Shown here piece after piece: positions 1 through 8,084 of a DNA stretch of 64,000 nt. The DNA is taken from contig CANMFP010000001.1 in the NCBI GenBank assembly GCA_947497265.1, positions 310,001-374,000 of the forward strand. Reading direction: 5' to 3'. The notes under the pieces were generated by a model. That model was not told the DNA's origin. It saw only the letters and a program-made list of their open reading frames with translations, and did no database searches. The DNA comes from an uncultured Isoptericola sp. (GTDB lineage: Bacteria; Actinomycetota; Actinomycetes; Actinomycetales; Cellulomonadaceae). A program made the position numbers and the translations under genes. The stretch's first letter is position 1. The number at the start of each line of letters is the position of its first letter.

Positions 1-754
1 AGTCGTTCCACGTCCAGATGAAGGTGAAGATCGCCGTGGTGGCCAGCGCCGGCAACGACAGCGGCAGCATGATCTGCAGGAAGATCCGGCCGTGCCCGCA
101 GCCGTCCAGGCGGGCGGCCTCGTCCAGCTCCTTCGGCAGCCCACGGAAGAACTGGACCATCAGGAAGATGAAGAACGCGTCCGTGGCCAGCAGCTTGGGG
201 ACGATGAGCGGCAGGAACGTGTTGATCCACTGCAGCTCGGAGAACAGGATGTACTGCGGCACGATGATCACGTGGATCGGCAGCATGATCGTCATGAGCA
301 TGATGGCGAACCAGATGGGGCGGCCGCGGAACTTCAGCCGGGCGAAGGCGTAGGCCGCCATGGAGCACGAGATCAGGTTCCCCACCACGGAGCCCAGCAC
401 GATGATCGCCGAGTTGAGCAGGTAGTGGTGGAACGGGTGCAGGAGCGCGTTCCAGCCCTCGCCGTAGTTCGAGAGGTCGATCGCGCTGGGGATCAGGCCC
501 GGTTCGCGGAAGATGATCTCGTTCGGCTTGAACGAGCTCGAGAGCATCCACAGCAACGGGTAGAGCATGATCAGCCCGAAGCCGATCAGCATGACGTGCT
601 TGAGCACTCGACGGACCCGGGGGCCGGCCTTGCGGCGGTGGGGGGCGTCGGGCACCTGGGCGGCGACCTCGGACAGCGACCGGCGTTCCCGGACAGGGGT
701 CCGCGTCGCCGTCGGCTCGGTGTGTGCGTCGGGGCGCACCGGGGTGTCAGTCAT
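1..754 (-). CDS. Sugar ABC transporter permease, MalG/LacG type (C-terminus cut by window edge)
   Basis: Inner-membrane subunit of a CUT1-type sugar importer. The EAA-loop sequence DEAARLDGCGH, which docks on the ATPase, is read near the window start, and hydrophobic segments fill the visible part. The C-terminus lies outside the window. The ATG at 754 overlaps the stop of the MalF-type permease upstream by 8 bases, so the two are translationally coupled. The solute-binding protein is not seen in this window, and no ATPase is adjacent; such systems often use a shared MsiK-like ATPase encoded elsewhere. Substrate is unknown, but the neighbouring LacI-DUF6807 and Gfo/Idh genes point to a plant sugar or glycoside. 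Confidence 0.9.
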   Translation of the reverse strand, partial: MTDTPVRPDAHTEPTATRTPVRERRSLSEVAAQVPDAPHRRKAGPRVRRVLKHVMLIGFGLIMLYPLLWMLSSSFKPNEIIFREPGLIPSAIDLSNYGEGWNALLHPFHHYLLNSAIIVLGSVVGNLISCSMAAYAFARLKFRGRPIWFAIMLMTIMLPIHVIIVPQYILFSELQWINTFLPLIVPKLLATDAFFIFLMVQFFRGLPKELDEAARLDGCGHGRIFLQIMLPLSLPALATTAIFTFIWTWND

Positions 755-1670
755 CGTAGAAGACCCAGAACTTGGAGGCGAGGAAGTTGACGGCGGTCAT
801 GCCGGCGACGATGAGGAGCAGGAACCAGGCCATCGCCGAGGCGTACCCCATGTCGAACGACTTGAAGCCGTTCTGGTACAGGTACAGCGTGTAGAAGAGC
901 GTCGAGTCGACGGGCCCTCCCGTGCCCCCGGAGACGATGAACGCCTGGGTGAACGACTGGAACGCCCCGATGAGCTGGAGCACCAGGTTGAAGAAGATGA
1001 TCGGGCTCAGCAGCGGGATCGTGATGTTGAAGAACTGCCGGAGCTTCGAGGCGCCGTCGATGGACGCGGCCTCGTAGTACATGGCCGGGATCTGCCGCAG
1101 ACCGGCCAGGAAGATGATCATCGGTGCGCCGAACGTCCACACGTTGAGGACCATCAGCGTGCCCAGCGCGTAGTCGGGGTGCGACACCCAGCCGTACCCC
1201 TCGATGCCGAAGTACGCGAGGACCTGGTTCACCAGGCCGTCCGCGCCGAACACCTGGCGCCACAGCAGCGCGATGGCCACCGAGCTGCCGAGCAGCGAGG
1301 GAAGGTAGTAGACCGACCGGTAGATCGCGAGGCCGCGCAGGCCGCGGTCGAGGACCATCGCCAGGCCGAGCGCCGCCATGAGCTGCAGCGGCACCGAGAT
1401 GAGGACGTAGCGCAGCGTGACGCTCAGGGACTGCATCCACCGCGGGTCGTCGAACATCCGCTGGTAGTTCTCGATCCCGATCCAGCTCGGCGACTCGAGC
1501 AGGCTGTAGTCGGTGAACGACAGGTACAGCGAGGCGAGCAGAGGGAATGCAGTGATCAGCCCGAGCCCCACGAACCAGGGGGCAAGGAAGATCGCGGCAG
1601 CCTTGCCGTCACCCTTGCGCGTCTCGCGGCTCGCACCGCGGGTCTTGGCGACCTCTTGCATCACGGACAC
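747..1670 (-). CDS. Sugar ABC transporter permease, MalF/UgpA type
   Basis: 307-residue inner-membrane permease, partner of the MalG-type protein that follows it. It has about six hydrophobic segments (first at residues 25-50, FLAPWFVGLGLITAFPLLAS) and the EAA loop (YYEAASIDGASKLRQF). The GTG at 1670 is chosen because GGAGG sits seven bases upstream; ATG at 1661 is an alternative. It closely resembles the permease at 50739-51734, so the window holds parts of two related importers. Two AACCGGTT-centred sites lie in the 250-base gap to the divergent LacI-type gene, suggesting control by that regulator. Confidence 0.92.
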   Translation of the reverse strand: MSVMQEVAKTRGASRETRKGDGKAAAIFLAPWFVGLGLITAFPLLASLYLSFTDYSLLESPSWIGIENYQRMFDDPRWMQSLSVTLRYVLISVPLQLMAALGLAMVLDRGLRGLAIYRSVYYLPSLLGSSVAIALLWRQVFGADGLVNQVLAYFGIEGYGWVSHPDYALGTLMVLNVWTFGAPMIIFLAGLRQIPAMYYEAASIDGASKLRQFFNITIPLLSPIIFFNLVLQLIGAFQSFTQAFIVSGGTGGPVDSTLFYTLYLYQNGFKSFDMGYASAMAWFLLLIVAGMTAVNFLASKFWVFYDD

Positions 1671-1768
1671 GGTCGCACCTCCCCGTGCTCTGCCGTGGTG
1701 GACACCATCGTCGTCCTCCTGATCGTCGTCGATCGCGGTGACCGGTCAGGAGCGAGCGCTCCAGGCCG

Positions 1769-1781
1769 GGAAACCGGTTGC
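1769..1781. promoter_or_regulatory. LacI-type operator, GGAAACCGGTTGC
   Basis: Partly palindromic site with an AACCGGTT core in the gap between the divergent ABC permease operon and the LacI-DUF6807 gene. The same 13 bases occur in reverse complement at 40223-40235, before the rhamnose-region LacI gene. This spacing and symmetry are typical of LacI-family operators; which protein binds is inference. Confidence 0.6.
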
Positions 1782-1803
1782 TGCTGAGGAAGTTACCACA
1801 GGA

Positions 1804-1816
1804 GGAACCGGTTTCC
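1804..1816. promoter_or_regulatory. LacI-type operator, GGAACCGGTTTCC
   Basis: Second AACCGGTT-centred site, its centre 34 bases from the one at 1769-1781. Paired operators about three helical turns apart in a divergent promoter region suit cooperative or looping repression of both transcription units. Confidence 0.6.
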
Positions 1817-1921
1817 CATGGTGTACCGTCATCTCCTGGACCGACCCCGTGTCAGGGCGTCGGCGGTGATCAGAACGTGATCCACGCGTGATCTACGCGT
1901 GATGCGAGGACGGAGGCAAAG

Positions 1922-3889
1922 ATGCCCGGCGCGAAGACACACCGTCCTGCGGTGACCATCGCCGATGTCGCGAGAGCGGCCGGCGTCTCCCGAGCGACGG
2001 TGTCGCGCGTGATGAACGGCCGCAGCACGGTCGATCCCGCGATCTCGGCCCGCGTGCAGGAGGCCGCGATCGACCTGAGCTACCGGCCGAGCATCGTGGC
2101 GCGCAGTCTCTCGCTCGGGCGCACGACGACGGTCGCGCTCGTCGTCCCCGACCTCGGCAACCCGGTGTTCCAGCAGATCCTCGGCGGCGTCTCGTCGGCC
2201 GCCGGCGAGGACGGCTACCGCGTGCTCGTCGCGGACTCGGCCGAGGACCCGAGCGCCGAGGCGGCGATCGCCCGCGAGGCCCGGCACCGCTGCGACGCCC
2301 TCATCCTCGTCTCCCCGCGGATGCCCGACGCCGCCCTCGACGCCCTGCTCCCGGAGGTGACCCCCGCCGTCGTCATCAACCGCGAGGTCGCCGGCGGCGC
2401 GCCCAGCCTCGTCGTCGACTACGTCGACGCGGCCGTCCAGGTCGTCGAGCACCTCGTCGAGCTGGGCCACCGGCGGATCGCCTACCTCGCCGGACCCGTG
2501 GCCTCCGTCTCCGACCGTGCCCGACGGCGCGGGCTCGCCGTCTGCGGCGAGCGGCACCCGGACCTGGAGATCGTCGAGCTCACGGCCGGCTCCGACATCG
2601 CGGCAGGCCACGCCGCCGCGCCCGCCGTCCTCGCCAGCCGCGTCACCGCGGCCGTGGCGTTCAACGACCTCGTCTCGTTCGGGCTGCTCGCAGCCCTCAA
2701 CGAGGCGGGCGTCGCCGTACCCACGGACATCTCCGTGTGCGGCTTCGACGACATCGAGCTCGCCCGGTACGCCACACCGGGACTGACCACCGTCGCCGTC
2801 CCCCAGGAAGAGCTGGGACGGCATGCCTGGAGGGAACTGCACGCCGTGATCGACAACACCGCGAGCGCCGCGGAGGCGACGCGATTCGGCGTCCGGCTCG
2901 AGGTGCGGTCCAGCACCGGGCCGGTGCCGCGGACCGCCGCACACGCCGAGACGCCGGTGGAGACGCCGTCCGCCCCGGCGCCCCACAAGACCCCGGAGCG
3001 GCAGGCCGAGCAGGCGCCGGCCTGGACCCTGGAGAACGGCGTGCCGGTGCTCCGCCGCGCCGCCGACCACGTGGCGCTCTCCCGCTACGAGTCCGGCAAA
3101 GGGCTCCCCACCATCCACTCCCCGCGGCCCTACCTGCACCCGGTCCACTCGCTGGCCGGGGTGCCGCTGACCGAGTCGGGCCCGGTGGACCACCGCCACC
3201 ACTACGGGGTGAGCATCGCCGTCGCGGACGTCAACGGCACCAGCCACTGGGGCGGGCGCACGTACGTGACCGACGTCGGCCCCACGCTCCTGCCCAACCA
3301 CGGCCGGCAGACGTCGACCAGCACCGTCGTCGACCCCCTGTCGCCGAATCTGCTGCTCGACACCGTCGTGTGGACCGACGAGCACGGCGAGCCGCAGCTC
3401 GACGAGCGTCGCCGCATCGGCGCCCGGCTCCTCGAGGACGGCTGGGCGCTCGAGTGGCGCTCGACGCTGCACGCCGCGCACGGCCCGCTGGAGATCCGCT
3501 CCCCCGCCACGAACGGGCGCCCCGGTGCCGGCTACGGCGGGGTGTTCTGGCGGCTGCCGATCACGGCGTCGACGCGGGTGCTGTCGGCCGACGGCGAGGG
3601 CCAGGACCAGGCGCACGGGTCGACGTCGCCGTGGGTGGCTTTCGTCCAGCGGCACCGTGACGCCCGTGGCGGCGAACGGACCACGACGACGCTGCTCACC
3701 CAGACCTCCCCCGCGCGCCACTGGTTCCTCCGGTCGGAGGAGTACCCCGGCGCCTGCCCGGCGCTGGCCTGGGACACGCCGCTGCACGTCCCGGCCGGCG
3801 GAACCGTCGAGACCGGCGTCGTCGCCGCGATCATCGACCGTGAGCTCGACGCCGGCGAGGCGGCAACGCTCGCCACCGGCCTGCGCTGA
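1922..3889 (+). CDS. LacI-family regulator fused to a DUF6807 (PmoA-like) domain
   Basis: 655 residues, about twice the usual LacI length. Residues 10-60 are a LacI helix-turn-helix and hinge (IADVARAAGVSRATVSRVMN). Residues about 65-335 are a periplasmic-binding-protein-like sensor ending in the usual LEVRSST strand. A Pro/Ala/Glu-rich linker (about 338-370) leads to a DUF6807 domain at about 375-650 with SPRPYLHP near 399-406, DHRHHYG, and TNGRPGAGYGG near 528-538. The same motifs appear in the stand-alone DUF6807 protein at 44431-45480. The frame is open throughout and GGAGG precedes the ATG, so the fusion looks genuine. It is divergent from the ABC permeases and 25 bases before a Gfo/Idh gene. 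A trigger-enzyme or second-sensor role for the DUF6807 part is inference. Confidence 0.9.
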   Translation: MPGAKTHRPAVTIADVARAAGVSRATVSRVMNGRSTVDPAISARVQEAAIDLSYRPSIVARSLSLGRTTTVALVVPDLGNPVFQQILGGVSSAAGEDGYRVLVADSAEDPSAEAAIAREARHRCDALILVSPRMPDAALDALLPEVTPAVVINREVAGGAPSLVVDYVDAAVQVVEHLVELGHRRIAYLAGPVASVSDRARRRGLAVCGERHPDLEIVELTAGSDIAAGHAAAPAVLASRVTAAVAFNDLVSFGLLAALNEAGVAVPTDISVCGFDDIELARYATPGLTTVAVPQEELGRHAWRELHAVIDNTASAAEATRFGVRLEVRSSTGPVPRTAAHAETPVETPSAPAPHKTPERQAEQAPAWTLENGVPVLRRAADHVALSRYESGKGLPTIHSPRPYLHPVHSLAGVPLTESGPVDHRHHYGVSIAVADVNGTSHWGGRTYVTDVGPTLLPNHGRQTSTSTVVDPLSPNLLLDTVVWTDEHGEPQLDERRRIGARLLEDGWALEWRSTLHAAHGPLEIRSPATNGRPGAGYGGVFWRLPITASTRVLSADGEGQDQAHGSTSPWVAFVQRHRDARGGERTTTTLLTQTSPARHWFLRSEEYPGACPALAWDTPLHVPAGGTVETGVVAAIIDRELDAGEAATLATGLR

Positions 3890-3914
3890 CGCCCCACCAT
3901 CCTCGGAGACCTTC

Positions 3915-5063
3915 ATGACGAACGCCCGCATCGCCGTCGTCGGCATCCACGGACACGGCGAGAAGCACGTCCGGCACGCGCTCGAGCTCGGGGACACCGG
4001 ACGAGCGCGGCTGTGCGCCGTCGTCGACCCGCGCGAGCCCGTCGAGGGGCACGCGGCGCACGGCACGGGGACCTCCTGGTTCCCCACGCTCGGCGACCTG
4101 TTGTCCTCCTCCGACCCGGACGTCCGGCCCGACGTCGTGGTCCTGTGCACGCCCATCCCGACGCACCTGCCGCTGGCCAAGGCCGCGATGGAGGCGGGCA
4201 TCGACGTGCTGCTGGAGAAGCCGACGGCGGCGTCGCTCGCCGAGCTCACCGAGCTCGTCGCGATCAGCGACCGCACGGGACGGCTGTGCCAGGTGGGCTT
4301 CCAGACGTTCGGCTCGCACGCGCTCGACGCCGTCGGCGAGCTGGTCGCCCGCGGTGAGATCGGCGACGTCGTCGGCTACGGCGCGGTCGGGACCTGGGTG
4401 CGCGACGCCGCGTACTGGGCCCGCTCGTCCTGGGCCGGACGGCGCCGCCTCGACGGGCGCGACGTCGTCGACGGCGTCGTGACCAACCCGCTGGCGCACG
4501 CCGTGGCCACCACGCTGCGCATCGGCGGGGTGACGCGGGCCGAGGACGTCGCGTGGGTGGACACCGACCTGTACCGCGCGAACCCGATCGAGTCGGACGA
4601 CACGTCGTCGGTGCGCGTGACGGCGGCGGACGGGACGCGCTACGGGTTCGGGCTGACGCTGTGCGCGTCCGAGCGGGGCACCGCCCACGTGCTGGTGATC
4701 GGCACGGAGGGCGAGATCGAGCTCCAGTACGAGCACGACCGGCTCGTGCTGCGCAGCGGCCGGGTGACGATGGACAAGTCGTACGGCCGCACCCCGCTGC
4801 TGGAGGACCTGCTGGACGTCCGCGCCTCCGGCGATCCCCAGCGCACCCTGCTCTGCGACGTCCGGGACACCGGTGCGTTCATGCGGGTGCTCGAGGCCGT
4901 GCGCACCGGGCCCGACCCGCGTGTCGTGCCCGCCGGCGCCGTGACCTGGGTCGGCGAGGGCGACGCCCGGCGCCCGGTGGTCCAGGACGTCGAGTCGTGG
5001 TGCGAGCAGGTGGCCCGCACGCAACAGACGTTCACCGAGCTCGGAGCCCCCTGGACCCACTGA
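3915..5063 (+). CDS. Gfo/Idh/MocA-family NAD(P)-dependent oxidoreductase
   Basis: 382 residues. The N-terminal Rossmann fold begins IAVVGIHGHGEKH and the family's active-site EKPTA motif is near residue 96. The C-terminal alpha/beta domain would hold the sugar. Family members oxidise sugars, inositols or glycosides, or their 3-keto forms. It starts 25 bases after the LacI-DUF6807 gene on the same strand and is probably co-transcribed with it. The same DUF6807 plus Gfo/Idh pairing recurs at 44.4-46.6 kb. Substrate unknown. Confidence 0.88.
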   Translation: MTNARIAVVGIHGHGEKHVRHALELGDTGRARLCAVVDPREPVEGHAAHGTGTSWFPTLGDLLSSSDPDVRPDVVVLCTPIPTHLPLAKAAMEAGIDVLLEKPTAASLAELTELVAISDRTGRLCQVGFQTFGSHALDAVGELVARGEIGDVVGYGAVGTWVRDAAYWARSSWAGRRRLDGRDVVDGVVTNPLAHAVATTLRIGGVTRAEDVAWVDTDLYRANPIESDDTSSVRVTAADGTRYGFGLTLCASERGTAHVLVIGTEGEIELQYEHDRLVLRSGRVTMDKSYGRTPLLEDLLDVRASGDPQRTLLCDVRDTGAFMRVLEAVRTGPDPRVVPAGAVTWVGEGDARRPVVQDVESWCEQVARTQQTFTELGAPWTH

Positions 5064-5103
5064 GGCGTGCCGGCTCGGCGCCCGGTCGGCACCCGCTCGG
5101 CGG

Positions 5104-6477
5104 CTACAGGGGGATGCCGAGGCTCGCGACCGGCACCACCTGCCCGGTCGCCAACGACCGGTTGCCCGCCACGCCCACGGCCACCGACCGCAGCCCGTCC
5201 CGCACCCCGGCACGCCGGTCCAGCGGATCGCCCGCGACACCTCCGGCCGACGGCGGCAGGTGGCCGCGCAGCACATCCCGCAGCATCGCGGCGTCACCCT
5301 CGCGGTGCCCCGCCGGGCCGCCGAACGGCACCTCCACCGCGTGCCCCCAGTGCTCCTGGACGACGAGCCGCCCTCCGGTCCGCCGCACCTCGCAGCACCG
5401 TGACGTGCCGCCGTCGGCCGGAGTGCCGCCGTCGGCCGCTGCGCCGTCGGCCGCTGGCAGCCCCGCCGTCGAGTGGCACCGCTCCACGACGTCCAGCTCC
5501 GCCCGGCCCCGCGTGCCGTTGATCGCGACGCGATATCCCTCCCACGGGCTGTGAGCGGTGAGCGAGTAGGTCATCGACGCGCCGGAGCGGTAGCCGACGA
5601 GCACGCTGAGCGTGTCCTCGATCGTGACGCCGGCGCCGAACGGATCCTGGTCGCGCCGGTAGCCGTCAGCGTGCGCGGCGTCGTGATAGAGGGCGCGCAG
5701 CTCCGGGTCGGCGGTGAGGTCGAGCGCGTAGCGCGACCCGCCGTCCCCGGCCGCTTCGCCGTAGAAGCGCAGGCCGCCGCGGGCGTACACCGACTCGGGG
5801 ACGTCCTGCGTCCACCAGTTCACCAGGTCGAAGTGGTGGCTGGCCTTGTGCACGAGCAGCCCGCCGGAGGCCGCCTTGTCCCGGTGCCAGCGGCGGAAGT
5901 AGTCCGCGCCGTGCGCCGTGTCGACCAGCCACTCGAAGTGCACCGAGACGACGTCGCCCACGCGCCCCTCCGCGACGACCTGACGCATCGCGGCGTTCTG
6001 CTCGGCATACCGGTAGTTGTGCGCCACGGTGACGTCACGGCCGCTGCTGCGTGCGGCGTCGAGGATCGTGTACATCCCTTCGGCGTCGATCGTCAGCGGC
6101 TTCTCGACCACGACGTCGGCGCCGTGGTGCAGCGCCGCGGCGACGTGCGCAGCGTGCGTCCGGTCGGGCGAGGTGACGACGACGACGTCGGGCCGGGTCT
6201 CGTCGAGCATGCGGTCGACGTCGTGCGCGGCATAGCGGGCCGGCTCGGTGCCGCCGTCGGTGCGCGCCCGGTCGGCGTGGAAGGCGAGCCGGTGCGGGTT
6301 GGTGTCGCACAGCGCGACGAGCTCGGCGACGTCGGCGTGCTCGCCCGTCATCGCGTCGACATAGAGCCGGGCTCGGTGCCCCGCCCCGACGACGGCGTAG
6401 CGGCGGCGGGTAGTCGTCCCGGCGGGCGGCGAGGTAGCGGGCCCGGGGGCGGGGGCAGCGAAGGTGGTGGACGTCAT
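5104..6477 (-). CDS. Gfo/Idh/MocA-family oxidoreductase
   Basis: 457 residues. After a low-complexity Ala/Pro/Thr head (1-24) comes the Rossmann motif YAVVGAGHRARLY, then EKPLTI near residue 122, and a His-rich block HKASHHFDLVNWW near residue 210. It is clearly paralogous to the next gene (6670-8025), sharing VHFxW, HGADYFRRWHR and GGLLVHK(A/S)SHHFDLVNWW. The ATG has a GGGAG-type ribosome site. A perfect GAAAGCGCTTTC palindrome lies just upstream. A Gly/Ala/Asp-rich insertion (about 340-365) is absent from the paralogue. Likely acts on a large or methylated/acidic sugar, but the substrate is unknown. Confidence 0.88.
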   Translation of the reverse strand: MTSTTFAAPAPGPATSPPAGTTTRRRYAVVGAGHRARLYVDAMTGEHADVAELVALCDTNPHRLAFHADRARTDGGTEPARYAAHDVDRMLDETRPDVVVVTSPDRTHAAHVAAALHHGADVVVEKPLTIDAEGMYTILDAARSSGRDVTVAHNYRYAEQNAAMRQVVAEGRVGDVVSVHFEWLVDTAHGADYFRRWHRDKAASGGLLVHKASHHFDLVNWWTQDVPESVYARGGLRFYGEAAGDGGSRYALDLTADPELRALYHDAAHADGYRRDQDPFGAGVTIEDTLSVLVGYRSGASMTYSLTAHSPWEGYRVAINGTRGRAELDVVERCHSTAGLPAADGAAADGGTPADGGTSRCCEVRRTGGRLVVQEHWGHAVEVPFGGPAGHREGDAAMLRDVLRGHLPPSAGGVAGDPLDRRAGVRDGLRSVAVGVAGNRSLATGQVVPVASLGIPL

Positions 6478-6500
6478 CGTCTATCTCCCGGAGAGGCGAG

Positions 6501-6512
6501 GAAAGCGCTTTC
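6501..6512. promoter_or_regulatory. Perfect LacI-type operator GAAAGCGCTTTC
   Basis: Twelve-base perfect palindrome 24 bases upstream of the oxidoreductase start at 6477. Its form matches LacI/GalR-family operators. Related sites with an AAGCG core occur at 8053, 14662, 24429 and 53212. Confidence 0.7.
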
Positions 6513-6584
6513 TAGCAAAAGACTACCTGCTCCGAAGCGCCCGGCCAAGACCCCTTCGCCACCTCCGCTCGACCCGCAGACCCC

Positions 6585-6656
6585 GTTGTGGGCGCGATTT
6601 CTGGTCCGTAGAACCCGGCATCTCGGGCATTTCGGGCCAAGAATCGCGCCCACAAC
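6585..6656. repeat. 72-base inverted-repeat element with GTTGTGGGCGCGATT ends
   Basis: The 20-base arm at 6585-6604 (GTTGTGGGCGCGATTTCTGG) pairs with 6637-6656, with two mismatches, across a 32-base spacer. A second copy with the same arms and the same 32-base spacer length is at 57551-57622; the spacers differ in sequence. The element lies 13 bases past the stop of the gene at 6670-8025, so it may end or protect that transcript. There is no run of U. Confidence 0.75.
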
Positions 6657-6669
6657 ACTTCGCGGGAGG

Positions 6670-8025
6670 TCAGCCGAGGTCGACGCCGAGGCCCAGGTCG
6701 GCGAGTCGCACCGGCTCGCCGGACTCCAGCGACCGGTTGCCCGCGTAGCCGACCCCGGAGGCCCGCAGCCCGTCGAGGAACCCCGCGGCCCGGCCGAGCG
6801 GGTCGGCGTCGTCGCGGCCCACGAAGACGTCGCTGAGCAGCAGCGCGTCACCTCCGCCGTGACCGCCGGCGCCGAGCGCGACGATCTCGCGCTCCTCGGC
6901 GCGCTCCCAGTGCCGCTGCACCAGCAGGCGCTCGCCGGCCGGTCGCACCGCGTCGTCCGCGAACGCGTCGGTGAAGCTCGGGTCGAGGATCGCCCTGCCG
7001 TCGTCGCCGAACACGACCGAGCCGCGCTCGACGACCTCGAGCTCGGCGCGTCCGCGCGAGCCGTTCACCACCACGCGGTACCCCTCACACGGGGCCGACG
7101 CCGTCAGCGAGTACGTGAGCATCGCGCCCCGCGCGTACTCCACGACCAGGCCGAGCGTGTCCTCGGTGGTGATCCCGGCGTCGAACACCGACCTGTTGCG
7201 CACGTAACCGTCGTGCGCCTGGGCCTGCGGGCCGTACAGCTCGTGCAGGTAGGGGTCCTTGGCCAGGTCGAGGGCCCACGGGTCCACGCCGTCGACGTTG
7301 AGCGCCTTCTCGCCCTCCGTGGGCACGTATCCGTGCGCGTGCGCGGCGTCGTCGCCGTAGAACCGCCGTCCGCCGCTCGCGAAGACGCGGGTGGGCACGT
7401 CGCCGATCCACCAGTTGACGAGGTCGAAGTGGTGGCTGGACTTGTGCACGAGCAGGCCGCCGTTGTTGACCTTCTCGCGGTGCCAGCGGCGGAAGTAGTC
7501 CGCGCCGTGCACGGTGTCCAGGGCCCAGTCGAAGTGGACGGACAGGACGGTGCCGATCTCGCCCGAGGCGATGACCTCGCGCAGGGCCGAGTTCCGGGGC
7601 GAGTACCGGTAGTTGAACGTCATCGTCAGGTCGCGGCCGGTCTCGGCGACGGCGTCGGTGATCTGGCGCGCCTCCTCGGCGGTCGCGGCGATCGGCTTCT
7701 CGACGACGACGTCGGCGCCCGCCCGCAGCGCGCGGGACACCAGGTCCGCGTGGGTGTTGTCGATGCTGGTGACGATCACGCGGTCGACCCGCTGGTCGGC
7801 GATGGCCTTCTCGAGGTCTTCCGGGCCGTAGACGGGTCGCTCGCCGCCGACAGCGGCGGCGACGCGCGCCTCGTGCACGGCGGCACGGACCGGGTTGGGC
7901 TCGACCCACGCGACGATCTCGCCGGTGTCGGCGTGGGCGTCGACGAGCGCGGAGACGTACATCCCGGCGCGGTGACCGGTCCCGACGACGGCGTAGCGGA
8001 GGCGGTCGGAGGTGGTGGAGGGCAA
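6670..8025 (-). CDS. Gfo/Idh/MocA-family oxidoreductase (TTG start)
   Basis: 451 residues. Rossmann motif YAVVGTGHRAGMY, EKPIAA near residue 99, and HKSSHHFDLVNWW near residue 185. It is a paralogue of the protein at 5104-6477 and probably descends from the same duplication. The TTG at 8025 is chosen because AGGAGT stands seven bases before it and no ATG or GTG precedes the Rossmann motif. A GAAAGCGGTTTC operator-like site is 28 bases upstream. The oxidised substrate is not evident; the shared motif set suggests both paralogues act on related molecules or in sequence. Confidence 0.88.
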   Translation of the reverse strand: MPSTTSDRLRYAVVGTGHRAGMYVSALVDAHADTGEIVAWVEPNPVRAAVHEARVAAAVGGERPVYGPEDLEKAIADQRVDRVIVTSIDNTHADLVSRALRAGADVVVEKPIAATAEEARQITDAVAETGRDLTMTFNYRYSPRNSALREVIASGEIGTVLSVHFDWALDTVHGADYFRRWHREKVNNGGLLVHKSSHHFDLVNWWIGDVPTRVFASGGRRFYGDDAAHAHGYVPTEGEKALNVDGVDPWALDLAKDPYLHELYGPQAQAHDGYVRNRSVFDAGITTEDTLGLVVEYARGAMLTYSLTASAPCEGYRVVVNGSRGRAELEVVERGSVVFGDDGRAILDPSFTDAFADDAVRPAGERLLVQRHWERAEEREIVALGAGGHGGGDALLLSDVFVGRDDADPLGRAAGFLDGLRASGVGYAGNRSLESGEPVRLADLGLGVDLG

Positions 8026-8052
8026 CGTCGGACTCCTGTGTCTTCCGGGGCA

Positions 8053-8064
8053 GAAAGCGGTTTC
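8053..8064. promoter_or_regulatory. LacI-type operator GAAAGCGGTTTC
   Basis: Near-palindrome just upstream of the TTG-started oxidoreductase gene, between its start and the stop of the ketoacyl synthase gene. It differs from the perfect site at 6501-6512 by one base, so the two paralogous oxidoreductase genes may share a regulator. Confidence 0.6.
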
Positions 8065-8084
8065 CCGCCACTCTACCCGAGCCG

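Noticed and set aside
1749-1762. GGAGCGAGCGCTCC as another operator
   Set aside because: The symmetry is imperfect around the centre and there is no second occurrence in the window.
1829-4276. An 815-codon minus-strand frame opposite the LacI-DUF6807 gene
   Set aside because: Composition is typical of a shadow frame and the + strand carries clear domains over the same span.
6585-6656. Insertion-sequence ends or a MITE
   Set aside because: No target-site duplication is evident at either copy and no transposase is in the window; kept as a repeat only.
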